This document shows positions 32,603-42,140 of a stretch of DNA of 64,000 nt, one piece after another. Each line of letters begins with the position of its first letter. The first letter of the stretch is position 1. The translations under genes and the position numbers were made by a program. Source of the DNA: Ramlibacter terrae (lineage in GTDB: Bacteria; Pseudomonadota; Gammaproteobacteria; Burkholderiales; Burkholderiaceae_C); contig CP053418.1 in NCBI GenBank assembly GCA_013127575.1, positions 4,526,001 to 4,590,000 of the forward strand. The letters run 5' to 3'. Below the pieces are notes generated by a model. That model was not told the DNA's origin, did no database searches, and was given only the letters and a program-made list of their open reading frames with translations.

Positions 32603-33472
32603 ATGGACCGCCGCAGCTTCAACCACTGCCTCGCCTTCCTCGTCGCGGGCGGCAGCGCCGCCGCGCCCAGCAACCCGCCGCGCCTGCCGCCACGGCGCCA
32701 TGGCAACGGATCGAGTCCGGCTCCGGCGGCCGGCTCGGCGTGGCGGTGCTCGACACCGCGGACGGCCGCCTGCACGGCCACCGCCTCGACGAACGCTTCC
32801 CGATGTGCAGCACCTTCAAGTGGCTGGCCGCCGCCGTGGTGCTGCAGCGCGTGGACGCCGGCCGGGAGCAGCTCGAACGCCGCCTCCGCTATGGCCGCGA
32901 GGTGCTGCTGCCGCATTCGCCGGTGACCGAGAGGCACGTCGGCGACGGCATGACGCTCGCGCAGTTGTGCGAAGCCACGATCACGACCAGCGACAACGCC
33001 GCCGCCAACCTGATCCTCGAGAGCTACGGCGGTCCGCCCGCCGTGACCCGGCTGGCGCGCGCGCTCGGCGACCCGGCAACCCGGCTCGATCGCCGCGAGC
33101 CCGAACTCAACGACGTGCCGCCCGGCGACCTGCGCGACACCACCACGCCGCGTGCGATGGCCGGCGCGCTGCGGGCCGCGCTGTTCGGCACGACGCTCTC
33201 GCCGGCCAGCCGCGCCCGCCTGGCCGCCGCGGCTCGAAGCCACGGAGACCAACCGCCAGCGCCTGCGGGCGGACCTGCCCGCGGGCTGGCGCATGGGCAG
33301 CAAGACCGGCGGCGGCCCGCGCGGAACCACCAACGACGTGGGCGTGTTCTGGCCTCCCGGCGGTCGCGCGCCGATCGTGGTCGCGGCCTACCTCACCGAC
33401 ACCAGCGCGCCCGACGCGGCGCGCAACGGCGCCATCGCGCAGGTGGCGCGCGTCGTCACCGGCGCAGGCTGA
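32603..33472 (+). CDS. Class A beta-lactamase (two frame breaks)
   Basis: Serine beta-lactamase of ~290 residues, exported by an N-terminal signal that begins MDRRSFNHCLAFLVAGG and may be Tat-type. All class A motifs are present: S-x-x-K as CSTFK, SDN in TTSDNAAANL, the omega-loop Glu in EPELN and KTG in GSKTGGGPRG. A Cys precedes the active Ser, but no partner Cys is seen after KTG. Breaks are near 32665 and 33230; the latter, read as CCGCGG, gives the expected WLEATETNRQRL if CCTGG. Spectrum cannot be deduced. No ampR-like regulator is adjacent. Confidence 0.92.
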
Positions 33473-33501
33473 CGTCTCTGCGTCGGTAAACTCGCGCCAC
33501 C

Positions 33502-34719
33502 TTGAAAATCTTTCATGGCTGGCGCCTCGCCGCCGCCGGCTCCAGCATCCACTTCCTGCATTCCGCGCTGCTGCTGCAGGCCTTCGGCGCCTACGTGGCG
33601 GTGCTCTCCGAGGAACGCGGATGGAGCAAGACGGCGCTGGCCGGCGGCGCGGCGCTGCAGTCGATCGAGGGCGCCGTGCTGGGCCCCGTCCTCGGCTGGA
33701 TGGTCGACCGGTTCGGCCCGCGCGTCATGGTGCAAGGCGGCATCGTGGTGCTGTCGCTCGGCTTCGTCGCCCTCAGCCAGTTGGACAGCCCGGGCGGCTT
33801 CTACGGCGCGATGGTGCTGATCGCCATCGGCGCCAGCTTCTCCGGCTACTTCCCCTTGTCGGTGGCGCTGGTGCACTGGTTCAAGCGCTGGCGCGCCCGC
33901 GCGCTGTCGCTGATGAGCCTCGGCCTCGCCGCCGGCGGCATCGCCGCCCCGCTGGTGGGCTGGGCGATGCAGACCTACGGCTGGCGCAACGTGGCGCTCG
34001 GCTCCGCGGTGATCATCCTGTGCGTCGGCCTGCCGCTCGCGAGCGTGGTGCGCAACAAGCCTGCCGACATCGGCGAGACGCCCGACGGGCTGCCGCCCGC
34101 TGCGGCCGTCGATGCGGCGGGCGTCGCTGCCCCGCCCGCGGGCCGCGAGTTCACGGCCGCCGAAGCGCTGCGCACGCGCGCGTTCTGGCTGCTCGGGCTG
34201 GGCCACGGTTTCGCGCTGCTGGTGGTGGCGGCCGTCAACGTGCACGCCATCTCGCACATCAAGGAAGGCCTGGGCTACTCGCTCGCGCAGGCGGCGCTGG
34301 TGATCACGGTGATGACGCTCGCGCAAGCGGGCGGCGTGCTGCTCGGCGCGTTGATGGGCGACCGGTGGAACAAGCGCTACGTGGCGGCCGGCTGCATGCT
34401 GGCGCACATGCTGGGGCTGCTGGCCCTGACCGGGCCACGCACGTCTGGATGCTGGGCGCCTTCGCCGTGCTGCACGGCACGGCATGGGGGCTGCGCGGCC
34501 CCTTCATGCAGGCGCTGCGCGCCGACTACTTCGGGCTGCAGGCGATCGGGATGATCCTCGGCCTCTCGGCGGTGATCATCGCCATCGGCCGTGGCGGGGC
34601 CGCTGATCGCCGGCGCCTTCGCCGACCTGACCGGCAACTACCGCGGCGGCTTCACCCTGCTGGCCCTGATCGCCGGATCGGGCTCAGCGCTGTTCATGCT
34701 GGCGAAGAAACCGGAATGA
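33502..34719 (+). CDS. MFS transporter, monocarboxylate/oxalate-type (two frame breaks)
   Basis: Twelve-helix major facilitator of ~405 residues. It starts at a TTG with the typical MKIFHGWRLAAAG. The A-like motif is GWMVDRFGPRVMV, with further helices GAMVLIAIGASFSGYFPLSV and LMSLGLAAGGIAAPLVGWAM. Breaks near 34433 (ACCGGG; ACCTGGG gives LTWATHVWMLG) and 34590 (CCGTGG; CCTGG gives IGLAGPLIAGAF) fit the window-wide pattern. It lies 29 bp after the beta-lactamase and may be co-transcribed. Substrate unknown. Confidence 0.87.
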
Positions 34720-34951
34720 GGTCGCGCTGCAGTTCCGCGATCCAGCCGCACGCCGCGTCGGCCGGGTAGGAGCGGCACATCCCGGCGGCGGTCACCAGCG
34801 CGAAGCTGGCGCCGGGCGTGCCCTCCTCGGCGTCGGGCCACTCGATGCGCGAGGCACAGAACCCTCGCGTCGCCACGCCGGCCTGCAGGAGGACGGCCAG
34901 CAAGGCCTCCTGTTCCGCCAGCGGAAAAGCCACGAAGGGTGTTTGTTTCAT
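34694..34951 (-). CDS. Hypothetical 85-residue protein
   Basis: Intact, starting MKQTPFVAFPLAEQEALLAV and containing VATRGFCASRIEWPD and GMCRSYPADAACGWIAELQR. No signal peptide or membrane helix is visible. Its 3' end overlaps the convergent MFS gene by 26 bp. I recognise no family. The ATG at 34951 was preferred because the upstream in-frame extension has no family-like character. Confidence 0.55.
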   Translation of the reverse strand: MKQTPFVAFPLAEQEALLAVLLQAGVATRGFCASRIEWPDAEEGTPGASFALVTAAGMCRSYPADAACGWIAELQRDLIPVSSPA

Positions 34952-35094
34952 GATCCTCGCCCGGTTGGTATGGCGCGAATCTAGCAATCGGGTGGGCGTG
35001 CAACATTTCCGCAAGGTAAACACTTGCACTTACGAATCGGGTGGGAACCTGTGTCACGAATATTCACGTTTGCCGCAAAGCTAAGATCCCCGCC

Positions 35095-36242
35095 ATGAAA
35101 CCGATCAGGCAAATCACGCGCACCTTGGCCGCATCGCTGGCGGGCGCGTGCTGCGGGCTCGCCATCGCGCAGGCCCCTGCCGCCCCTTCGGCCGAGGAAG
35201 TGGCGGCGCGCAATGCCGCCGCGGGCTTCATGATCTCCAGCCTCGCCACGCTGGCGATGCTGCGCGACGAGTGCGAGTCGCTGCTCGGCGAGGGCGCGGA
35301 CGGCGCACGGTCCATCGCGTTCGGCTGGTGGTCGCGCAACCGCGCCGACATCGAAGTGGCCTACGTCTGGACCGACCGCTACCTGCAGGCGGTGCGCCGC
35401 GCCGATCCGCCCCGCTACCAGGACGCCGCCCGCGCGGTCGGCACCGACACCGCCGAGGCCGTGGCCCGCAACGCGACCCAGCTCTTTCGCGGCAAGCTGC
35501 CCGATGCCGCCTCGTGCCGCGCCGCGCTCGACCTCTACGCGGCGCCGACGCTCGACGTGCAGCGGCTGGGCACCAATCCCGGGCTCGAGCGCTTCGCCGA
35601 ATACGGCCGCACGCTGCAGCGCATCCGCGCGGAGCCCGGCTATGCCGTGCCGCCGCACGTGACGCTGAACGCCGAACGCAGCCTGCACTACGAGATGAGC
35701 GCGAGCGTGCTGGTCGCGCAGGCGGCCGTGGCACGGCGGGATGCCGCGGCGGCGCGCGAGGCCTACGGATCGATGGCCGAGCGCGGCGACGCCCGGGCGG
35801 CCTACGAGCTCGGCACCCTCTACATGCGCGGCGAAGTGCTGGAGAAGGACGACGGCCAGGCCTACCGCTGGTTCCACCGCGCGTGGCTGCTGCGCGAGTC
35901 GGAAGCGATCAACGCGCTCGGCGTGATGCAGCGCGACGGGCGCGCCGGTCCGCCGAACGCGCGGCTGGCGCTGGCCTTGTTCCAGCTGGCCTCGGCGCGC
36001 GCCAAGGATCCGAGGGCGAAGGCGCTCGCCGAGCGCACCCGGCGGCGCTGGCGCGCCGCATGCCGTCGGCGGAACAGGACGCCACGGCCTGCATGACGCT
36101 GCGCCAGATCGCCACCGCCGTGCAGCTCCCGCTGCCCGTGGCGGAGCGCGGCGGCAGCGGCCTCGTGGACGCCAACCCCGACCAGCGCCTCGGCGAATTC
36201 CTGCCGGCGTTCGGCGGCCTGCCGCCGGCCTGCCCGCGCTGA
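35095..36242 (+). CDS. Exported Sel1-repeat-like protein (one frame break)
   Basis: About 380 residues with a signal peptide (TLAASLAGACCGLAIAQA). The mature protein is helical; near residues 230-290 it has Sel1/TPR-like repeats (GDARAAYELGTLYMRGEVLE, QAYRWFHRAWLLRESEAINA, LGVMQRDGRAGPPNARLALA). The break near 36040 (ACCCGGCGG) reads AERTLAALARRMPSAEQD if CCTGG is restored. Such proteins usually mediate protein contacts in the periplasm; the partner is unknown. Confidence 0.75.
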
Positions 36243-36249
36243 GCGGCGG

Positions 36250-37377
36250 TCAGGCCAGGTCGGGCACGGCCGGCAGGCGGAACGAGAACTCCGAGCCCTT
36301 GCCGAGCCCCGAGCTCTTCGCCTGCACCGAGCCGCCGTGCAGCTCCACCAGCTGCCGCACGAGCGCGAGGCCCACGCCGATGCCGCCCTCGCTCATGCCG
36401 TGCCCTTCCGGCGCCTGGCTGAACAGGTCGAAGATGCGGGGCAGCAGCGGGGGAAAGATGCCGATCCCCGTGTCCTGCACCCACGCGACGATCTCGTCGG
36501 CTTCCTGCGTGGCCTTGATCCAGACGGACCCGCCGACGTGCGTGTACTTGATGGCATTGCCCAGCAGGTTCAGCACCACCTGCTGGATGCGCGCGCGGTC
36601 GACGTCCACCCACAGCGGGGTGGGCGGCAACAGGGTCTCCAGCGTGATCGACTTGCGGCGCGCCGCTTCCTCGAAGCTGGCCGCGGCCACCTGCAGGATC
36701 TCGCGCAGGTCGGCGCGCTCGCGCGCCAGTTCCAGCTTGCCCAGCTCGAGTCTGCTCACGTCCATCAGGTCGTCGGCCAGCCGGCGCAGCACGGCGACCT
36801 GCGCACCGAACTGTTCCACCGCCTTGCGCGTGCGCTCCTCGCTCACGAGGCGGCCGAGGATCTGCTGCGTGTTGCTCAGCACGCCGAGCGGATTGCGAAG
36901 CTCGTGGCCCAGCGTCTTGAGGAACAGGTGGGTCTTCTCGCGCGCCTCGGCGAGCTGGTCGACCTGGTTTTCGAAGCGCTCGAGCTGGGTGCGCAGGTCG
37001 GTGTGGTCGCGCATCAGCTTCACGAAGCCGAGCAACTCGCCGCCCGGCTCCTTCACCGCGCTCACCGTGCCCGACACCCAGATCCTGGTGCCGTCACGGC
37101 GGGCGTGCCAGCGCGAATCCTCCGAGTGGCTGTCGCGGGCCGCGACCTTCAGCTCGTAGTCCGGATAGCCCTTGGCCTTGTCGTCGTCGGTGAAGATGAA
37201 GGCGATGTGGCGGCCGAGCGCCTCGTCGGCGGTGAAGCCCAGGATGTCCTCCGAGCCGGCGAGCCACCCAACGACGAGGCCGGCGGGGTCGAGCACGACC
37301 AGCGCGTGGTCGCTGGAATGCTCCAGCCAGCGGTGCACGAGTTCGAAGGCGGGCTCTGGTTCGCGGGCATGTCCCAT
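36250..37377 (-). CDS. Soluble PAS-domain sensor histidine kinase
   Basis: Intact 375-residue kinase without membrane segments. The PAS domain spans about residues 20-130 (VVLDPAGLVVGWLAGSEDIL, GRHIAFIFTDDD, a PAC end near VKLMRDHTDLRTQ), followed by a short coiled coil. The dimerisation box is LFLKTLGHELRNPLGVLSNT, and the ATPase domain has NLLGNAIKYTHVG, DTGIGIFPPLLPRIFDLFSQ and GGIGVGLALVRQLVELHGGS. No regulator gene is adjacent, so it is an orphan kinase. It contains at least one correctly read CCTGG (36963), showing that not every such site is damaged. Confidence 0.93.
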   Translation of the reverse strand: MGHAREPEPAFELVHRWLEHSSDHALVVLDPAGLVVGWLAGSEDILGFTADEALGRHIAFIFTDDDKAKGYPDYELKVAARDSHSEDSRWHARRDGTRIWVSGTVSAVKEPGGELLGFVKLMRDHTDLRTQLERFENQVDQLAEAREKTHLFLKTLGHELRNPLGVLSNTQQILGRLVSEERTRKAVEQFGAQVAVLRRLADDLMDVSRLELGKLELARERADLREILQVAAASFEEAARRKSITLETLLPPTPLWVDVDRARIQQVVLNLLGNAIKYTHVGGSVWIKATQEADEIVAWVQDTGIGIFPPLLPRIFDLFSQAPEGHGMSEGGIGVGLALVRQLVELHGGSVQAKSSGLGKGSEFSFRLPAVPDLA

Positions 37378-37399
37378 GGTAGCGGGAGGATGCGCGGCC

Positions 37400-37773
37400 T
37401 TAGGGCGCCTCCGGGCCGAACTCCTCGCGCAGCGCGTCGCAGAATTCCTGCGTCCCGCTGAGCGTGATGCTCAGCGTGGTGCGCGGTGCGCCGGTGGCGC
37501 CGCGCCGCACCTGCAGGGCCTCGCCCTTCGCATCGACATCCACGTGCAGCGTGGTGGCCACCTCCTCCACGGCCTGCAGCTCGCAGTCCCGGTGCCACCT
37601 TCTTCCAGCGGGCCGCGCGAGCGCGGGAAGGCGTCTTCGGCCCACGCCAGCACGCGCAGCACCTCGGCCTGCAGCGCCGGCCATTGCGCGGGCGTCACGG
37701 CCGCCATCGCGTCGAAGCTGCCGTGCCCCTCGGCGTCCTCGCTGAAGTCGAAGTCGAGGTACGCGAGGGACAT
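37400..37773 (-). CDS. Hypothetical ~124-residue protein (one frame break)
   Basis: It starts MSLAYLDFDFSEDAEGHGSF and continues AAVTPAQWPALQAEVLRVLA. After a break near 37594 it reads DCELQAVEEVATTLHVDVDA, ending RTTLSITLSGTQEFCDALRE and EFGPEAP. Acidic and soluble. I recognise no characterised family. It is placed between the PAS kinase and a metallo-hydrolase, with its start 7 bp after the hydrolase stop, so it is probably co-transcribed with the hydrolase. Confidence 0.65.
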
Positions 37774-37780
37774 CGCCACC

Positions 37781-38733
37781 TCAGCCGTTGAGCTCGCGCC
37801 AGAGCTCCCGGTCGCGCGCATCGGTCCAGATCGACGGCTCGCCGCCGCCTTCGAGTTCCTCGATCACGCGGCAGACGTCGAACGGCATCACGTGCTGGAA
37901 CACGGGCCACTGGCCGTACCGCGGCCGCATCGCCGCGAGCGCGGCTTCGTAGGTTTCGCGGCGGCTGAGCCCGCGCTGGTGCGCCGCGGCCACGGACGAC
38001 CAGAGCGTGTCGAGGAAGCCGCGCGTGGCGGCGATGGCGTTGCGCGCGCCGCCGGCGGCGCCTGCAGCGGCGCGCCGCGACCGGGCAGCAGCGCCTCGGG
38101 CGCGAGCGCTTCCAGCCGCTCCAGCGTGGACGACCATTCCCGGATGTAGCCGTCGCCCGCGTACACCGCGCACTGGTTCTCCACCAGGTCGCCGGCGAAC
38201 AGCACCTTCTGCGAGGGGATCCAGGCCACCGAGTCGCCGCGCGAATGGCCGCGGCCGACGTGCAGCAACTGCACTTCGAGATCGCCCAGCCACAGCGTGA
38301 GGCGGTCGCCGAAGGTCATGTGCGGCTGCGTCAGGCCCGGGATTTCCTCGTGGCCCTGGAACAGCCGCGGGAAGCGGCCGCGCTCGCTTTCGTAGTCGGC
38401 CTGGCCGCGCTCGCGGATCCAGCCGTGCGTGCCTTCGCTGGCGATCACGGTCACGTCCGGGCCGAAGGCTGCGGCGCCCAGCACGCGCACCGCGTGGTAG
38501 TGCGTGAGGAACACGTGGCGCACCGGCAGCGGCGTGACGCTGCGGATCGCGTCGATGAACTGGCGCGCCATCGCCGGCGTGGCGCGGGTGTCGATCGCCA
38601 GCACGCTGTCGCGTCCCACGATGAAGCCGCAGTTGGGGTCGTAGTCGCTGGCGTAGGCCCGGGCGTTGTCGGAAAGCTGCACCAGGCGCGCGGTCTGCTG
38701 GCGGCTGTCGGAGGCGGAGGCGAAGGAAGTCAT
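37781..38733 (-). CDS. MBL-fold metallo-hydrolase (one frame break)
   Basis: Metallo-beta-lactamase-fold hydrolase of ~317 residues. It starts MTSFASASDSRQQTARLVQL and contains GFIVGRDSVLAIDTRATPAM. The usual HxHxDH is present only as FLTHYHAVRVLG, so the second-metal Asp is replaced by Ala/Val. Later ligands are HVGRGHSRGD and FAGDLVENQ. The break near 38053 (CCGCCGGCGG) becomes APPGGARNAIAATRGFLD if CCTGG. No Shine-Dalgarno precedes ATG 38733; the leader is the ATGAC repeat element. It probably acts with the adjacent flavin monooxygenase cluster. Confidence 0.83.
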
Positions 38734-38740
38734 GGAGGGG

Positions 38741-38813
38741 AATGACGAATGACAGATGACGGATGACAAAGGGGAACGGGTGACGCAGTCATTCGTCATC
38801 CGTCATTTGTCAT
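38741..38813. repeat. Inverted array of ATGAC-based heptamers
   Basis: The left arm (38741-38770) contains four direct ATGAC units spaced 7 nt apart, with two-base spacers. The right arm (38788-38813) is the reverse complement of a similar four-unit array. The arms can pair over about 20 nt around a ~17-nt loop. It lies in the gap between the MBL hydrolase start and the DUF2783 gene and supplies the DUF2783 stop codon. I saw no other copy in the window. Confidence 0.8.
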
Positions 38814-39008
38814 CGCGAAGCGGCTGGGCGGCGGCTGCGATGCACGCCAGCAGCGTGGACGCGTCGCCCACCGGTTGGCCAGCAGCATCACGAGCCGGGC
38901 GTTGAGCAAGGCGCTGGTGTCGTCGTCGAGCCCTTCGTGGGCGGCGACGAGGGCGGCATAGAAACCGTCGGGGTCAGACAGCTTCAGCGAGGACAGGTCG
39001 GGTTGCAT
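38803..39008 (-). CDS. DUF2783 family small protein (one frame break)
   Basis: About 68 residues. It starts MQPDLSSLKLSDPDGFYAAL followed by VAAHEGLDDDTSALLNARLV and MLLAN, characteristic of DUF2783. The break near 38873 (AACCGGTGGG) becomes LLANQVGDASTLLACIAAA with A restored in CCAGG, ending inside the ATGAC repeat. DUF2783 genes commonly accompany FAD-dependent aromatic hydroxylases, as here: its start overlaps the 3' end of the monooxygenase gene by 35 bp. Molecular role unknown. Confidence 0.82.
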
Positions 39009-40643
39009 CTTGGTTTCCGTTGGGCGCGCGGCCGAGGGTGCGCAGCACGGCGGCGCGCAAGTCGGCGGGATCGGTGGTGGCGAAGCCGGCGGCGAGATGG
39101 CTGTCGGGGCGGACGAGCGCGATGCCGCCGGGCGGCGTGGCGGTCTGCGCGGCCAGCAGGCCGGCGGTGTCTTCGACGTCGCGGCCGACGACCTTCAGCT
39201 GCACCGGCAGTCCGGCGAGCGCACGCTGCAACTCGCCGAGGTCGGCGCCCGCGTCGAACACGAAAGCCAGCAGGTCGGCATTCGCTTCGCGCAGCAGGTC
39301 GACCAGCCCGCAGTCGGCGCCGCCGCGGCGCAGCGGAACGTTGGGGACGAGCCTGCCGTCTTCCGGCCGCGCGCCGAAGGCCGGCAGACCGGCGTAGTGG
39401 TGCGGCGCCATCATGCGGCCGGTGTTGATCAGGCTGCGCGCGAACACCTGCTGCTCGTTCGCGAGTTGCAGCACCGCGGTGCGCAGCGTGTATTCCATCT
39501 TCGAGCGCGGCTGCATGAAACGGCCGGTGCGGCTGGTGATGCGCACGTTCTCCTCGGCGGCGCGGTGCCGCTCGCTGTCGTAGGTGTCCGGGATCTCCGG
39601 ACCCGCGCGGCCTTGCAGCAGCAGTTCCAGCTTCCACCCGAGATTGTCGGCATCGGCGATGCCCGAGTTGCCGCCGCGCGCGCCGAACGGGCTCTTGGCA
39701 TGCGCCGCATCGCCGATGAACAGCAGCCGGCCATGCCGGAAGCGCTCCATCAGCATGGTGCGGTACGAATACGCGCCGACCCACACGATCTCGAACTCGA
39801 TGTCGTGGCCCAGCATGGCGGCCACGCGTTCGCGCGCCACTTCGGGCCGGCTGACGTAAGCGGGGTCGGCGTCGGGCGCCATCTGGAAATCGAGGCGCCA
39901 GACCTGGTCGGCCATCAGGTGCTGCCAGACGCCACGGTCCTGGTTGAACGGCGCCTCGACCAGGTCCAGCGTTCGTTGACGCGCTTGTGGGTGAACTTCA
40001 CGTCGGTGATGCACCAGCGGTCCAGGCCGCGCTCGCTGTGTTCGCGCAGTTGCAGCAACTGCCGCAGCATGCTGTTGACGCCTTCCGCATCGACGACCCA
40101 GTCGGCTTCCAGCGTGTACTGGCCCGCAGGTGTCTCGATGTCGAGCTCGACGTGATCGTCGAGATTGCGCGCGCCGGTCACGCGGCTCTTCCAGCGCAGG
40201 TCCGTGAGGCCCAGCTCCCGGATGCGGTCGACCCGGTACCACTCCACGTAGAACTGCTGGATGTTGATGAAGGGCGGCTGCAGCGAGACGCTGGCGGGCT
40301 GGAAGTCGTATTCGTACAGCACGTCGTTGCCGGACAGCACCTTGCCGGCCGACCAGCGCGTGCCCTTGGCGGCGATGCGGTCGTAGATGCCGATGCGCGC
40401 CGGGATCTCCAGCGTCTTCTGCATGTACGCGATGCCGCGGCTGGACGCGCCGCGCACGCCGACCGTGTTGTCTTCGTCGAGCACGACGCAGGCGACGCCG
40501 CGCGAGGCGAGATCGGCCGCCAACGTGAGGCCGGCAAGGCCCGCGCCGACGATCGCGAGCGGATAGCGGCGCTTCGCCGCGCCGGTCAGTTCCGGCGGCG
40601 GAACGAAGTCGAATTCCGGCAGCTGGTAGTGGGTTGTCTCCAT
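38974..40643 (-). CDS. FAD-dependent monooxygenase, MhpA-like (one frame break)
   Basis: Class A flavoprotein hydroxylase of ~556 residues. The N-terminal dinucleotide fold is YPLAIVGAGLAGLTLAADLA, the DG-type motif is WVVDAEGVNSMLRQLL, and the FAD-ribityl motif is LLFIGDAAHAKSPFGARGGN. The C-terminal thioredoxin-like domain is seen in phenol and 3-(3-hydroxyphenyl)propionate hydroxylases. The break near 39968 (CGCTGG) becomes NERLDLVEAPFN if CCTGG. It is the likely first oxidative step of the adjacent catabolic cluster; the aromatic or cyclic substrate is unknown. Confidence 0.88.
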
Positions 40644-40708
40644 AACTCCGCAACCTTAACGGCCGGCACGCCGCGCGTCTGTCCTCTCGCGCGAGGACAG
40701 CGGGGACT

Positions 40709-41451
40709 TCAATGCGGCTTGCGCAACTGGAACAACTGCACCTGCCGGTGGATGCCGAGCTTCTCGAAAGCGCGCTGCCGGTAGGTCGCGATCGAGGTCG
40801 GGCTCAGGCCCAGTTCGCGCGCGCACTCCTTGGCGCTCAGGCCTTCGAGGATCGCATCGATGACTGGCGTTCGCGGCCCGACAGCACGTCGAACGGATCG
40901 TGCGCCGGCACCGCCGGACCGGCCAGCGTGAGGTGGCGGCGCATCGCCGATGCCACCAGCTGGGCTTGCCCGCCGAGCGCGTGCATCGCGGTGTCCAGCG
41001 GCACGTCGCACTGCGCGGGCCGGTAGGCATTGAGCACGCCCCAGCCGCCATCGACCGCCACCACCAGCGACAGCCGTTCGGCCAGCCCGATCTGCTCGTA
41101 ATCGTGCACCCACTGGACATCCGGCAGTTCGGCGCGATCGACGCAGCTCAGCATCAGCGTGTCGTGACCCGCCACCATGGTGCGGGCCATCGGGTCGACG
41201 CGGTAGTAGCCGTCGCGCACGTAGCACTCGCCGACGTTGTGCGACTGCAGGCCCGGCAACCGCGCCGTGCCGACGCGCAGCGGCACGCCGTGCCCATGCA
41301 CGAACAGGGAGCAGTCGCTGGCGCCCACCGCCTCGCGGCAGAAGCCCAGCAGCGACTGCACGAAATGGTCGCCGCCGATGGTCTCGACCACGCCCCACAT
41401 GGCGCCCGCAACGGTCGACGGCGCAGGGCTGGCAAGGGAGATCGTCTTCAT
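40709..41451 (-). CDS. LuxR-family regulator with autoinducer-type N-domain (one frame break)
   Basis: About 247 residues. The N-terminal part (FVQSLLGFCREAVGASDCSL, YYRVDPMARTMVAGHDTLM, HDYEQIGLAERLSLVVAVDG) has the arrangement of autoinducer-binding LuxR proteins, and the C-terminal helix-turn-helix is LSAKECARELGLSPTSIATY followed by RQRAFEKLGIHRQVQLF. The break near 40865 falls in the canonical RERQVIDAILEG (CCAGT for CCAGGT). It lies between the monooxygenase and the divergent VOC operon and probably regulates both. It is likely a LuxR solo, since no luxI homologue is nearby. Confidence 0.87.
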
Positions 41452-41525
41452 GCCGACATTGTCCGCGCTGCCGGGTTCCACACGCCTCTGCAAGGAAATC
41501 AGGGTTTTCCCGAGGGTGAGGCGAG

Positions 41526-41540
41526 TGTCGTTGTTCGACA
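41526..41540. promoter_or_regulatory. Candidate operator dyad between luxR and VOC genes
   Basis: A perfect 5-bp dyad with a 5-bp spacer (TGTCG-TTGTT-CGACA) lies in the 145-bp divergent gap, 75 bp from the LuxR start and 57 bp from the VOC start. LuxR-type proteins bind dyads of this general kind, but this site is shorter than a classical lux box. Confidence 0.28.
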
Positions 41541-41596
41541 GGACAGACGCCGCGGCGGCGCGGGCGAAGAATGCGGCGCAACCAGGAGACAACCGC

Positions 41597-42132
41597 ATGG
41601 CCATGACGACGCCGCACGACGGCGCGCCCGCGCGCCCGGTGCACGGCTTGCACCACTTCGCGTGGCGCTGCCGCGATGCCGAGGAAACCCGCCACTTCTA
41701 CGAGGACCTGCTGGGCCTTCCGCTGGTGCACGTGATCAAGAAGGACCACGTGCCCAGCACCGGCGAGTTCTGCCCCTACGTCCACATCTTCTTCCGCATG
41801 CGCGACGGTTCGTGCATCGCCTTCTTCGACCGGGCGACAACACCGCGGCCGAGCCTTCGCCGAACACGCCTGCGTGGGTCAACCACATCGCGCTGCGCGT
41901 GGCCGGCCCCGAAGACCTCGAAGCGATGCGGCAGCGCCTGCTGGGCGCCGGCATCGAGGTGCTGGGCGTGACCAACCACGACGACTACATCCACTCGATC
42001 TACTTCTTCGACCCGAATGGCTTGCGGGTGGAACTCACCACCGAAGTCGCGCCGGCAACGGAAGTCGCCGGCTTCGCCACCACCGCGCACACCGAGCTGG
42101 CGCAGTGGACCCGGGAAAAGCAATCCCGCTGA
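41597..42132 (+). CDS. VOC-superfamily dioxygenase/glyoxalase-like protein (one frame break)
   Basis: About 178 residues forming one pair of beta-alpha-beta modules. Likely metal ligands are His in LHHFAWRCRDAEETRHFYED, His in VNHIALRVAGPED and Glu in GLRVELTTEV. The break at 41830-41834 (GACCGGGC) becomes FFDLGDN, a very common VOC sequence, if T is restored in CCTGG. Starting the divergent catabolic operon, it could be an extradiol-type ring-cleavage enzyme or an isomerase; sequence alone does not separate these. Confidence 0.83.
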
Positions 42133-42140
42133 AGGAACGC

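Noticed and set aside
38735..38815. CRISPR-like array at the ATGAC repeats
   Set aside because: Units are 7 nt with no spacers and are inverted halves of one palindrome; no cas genes are present.
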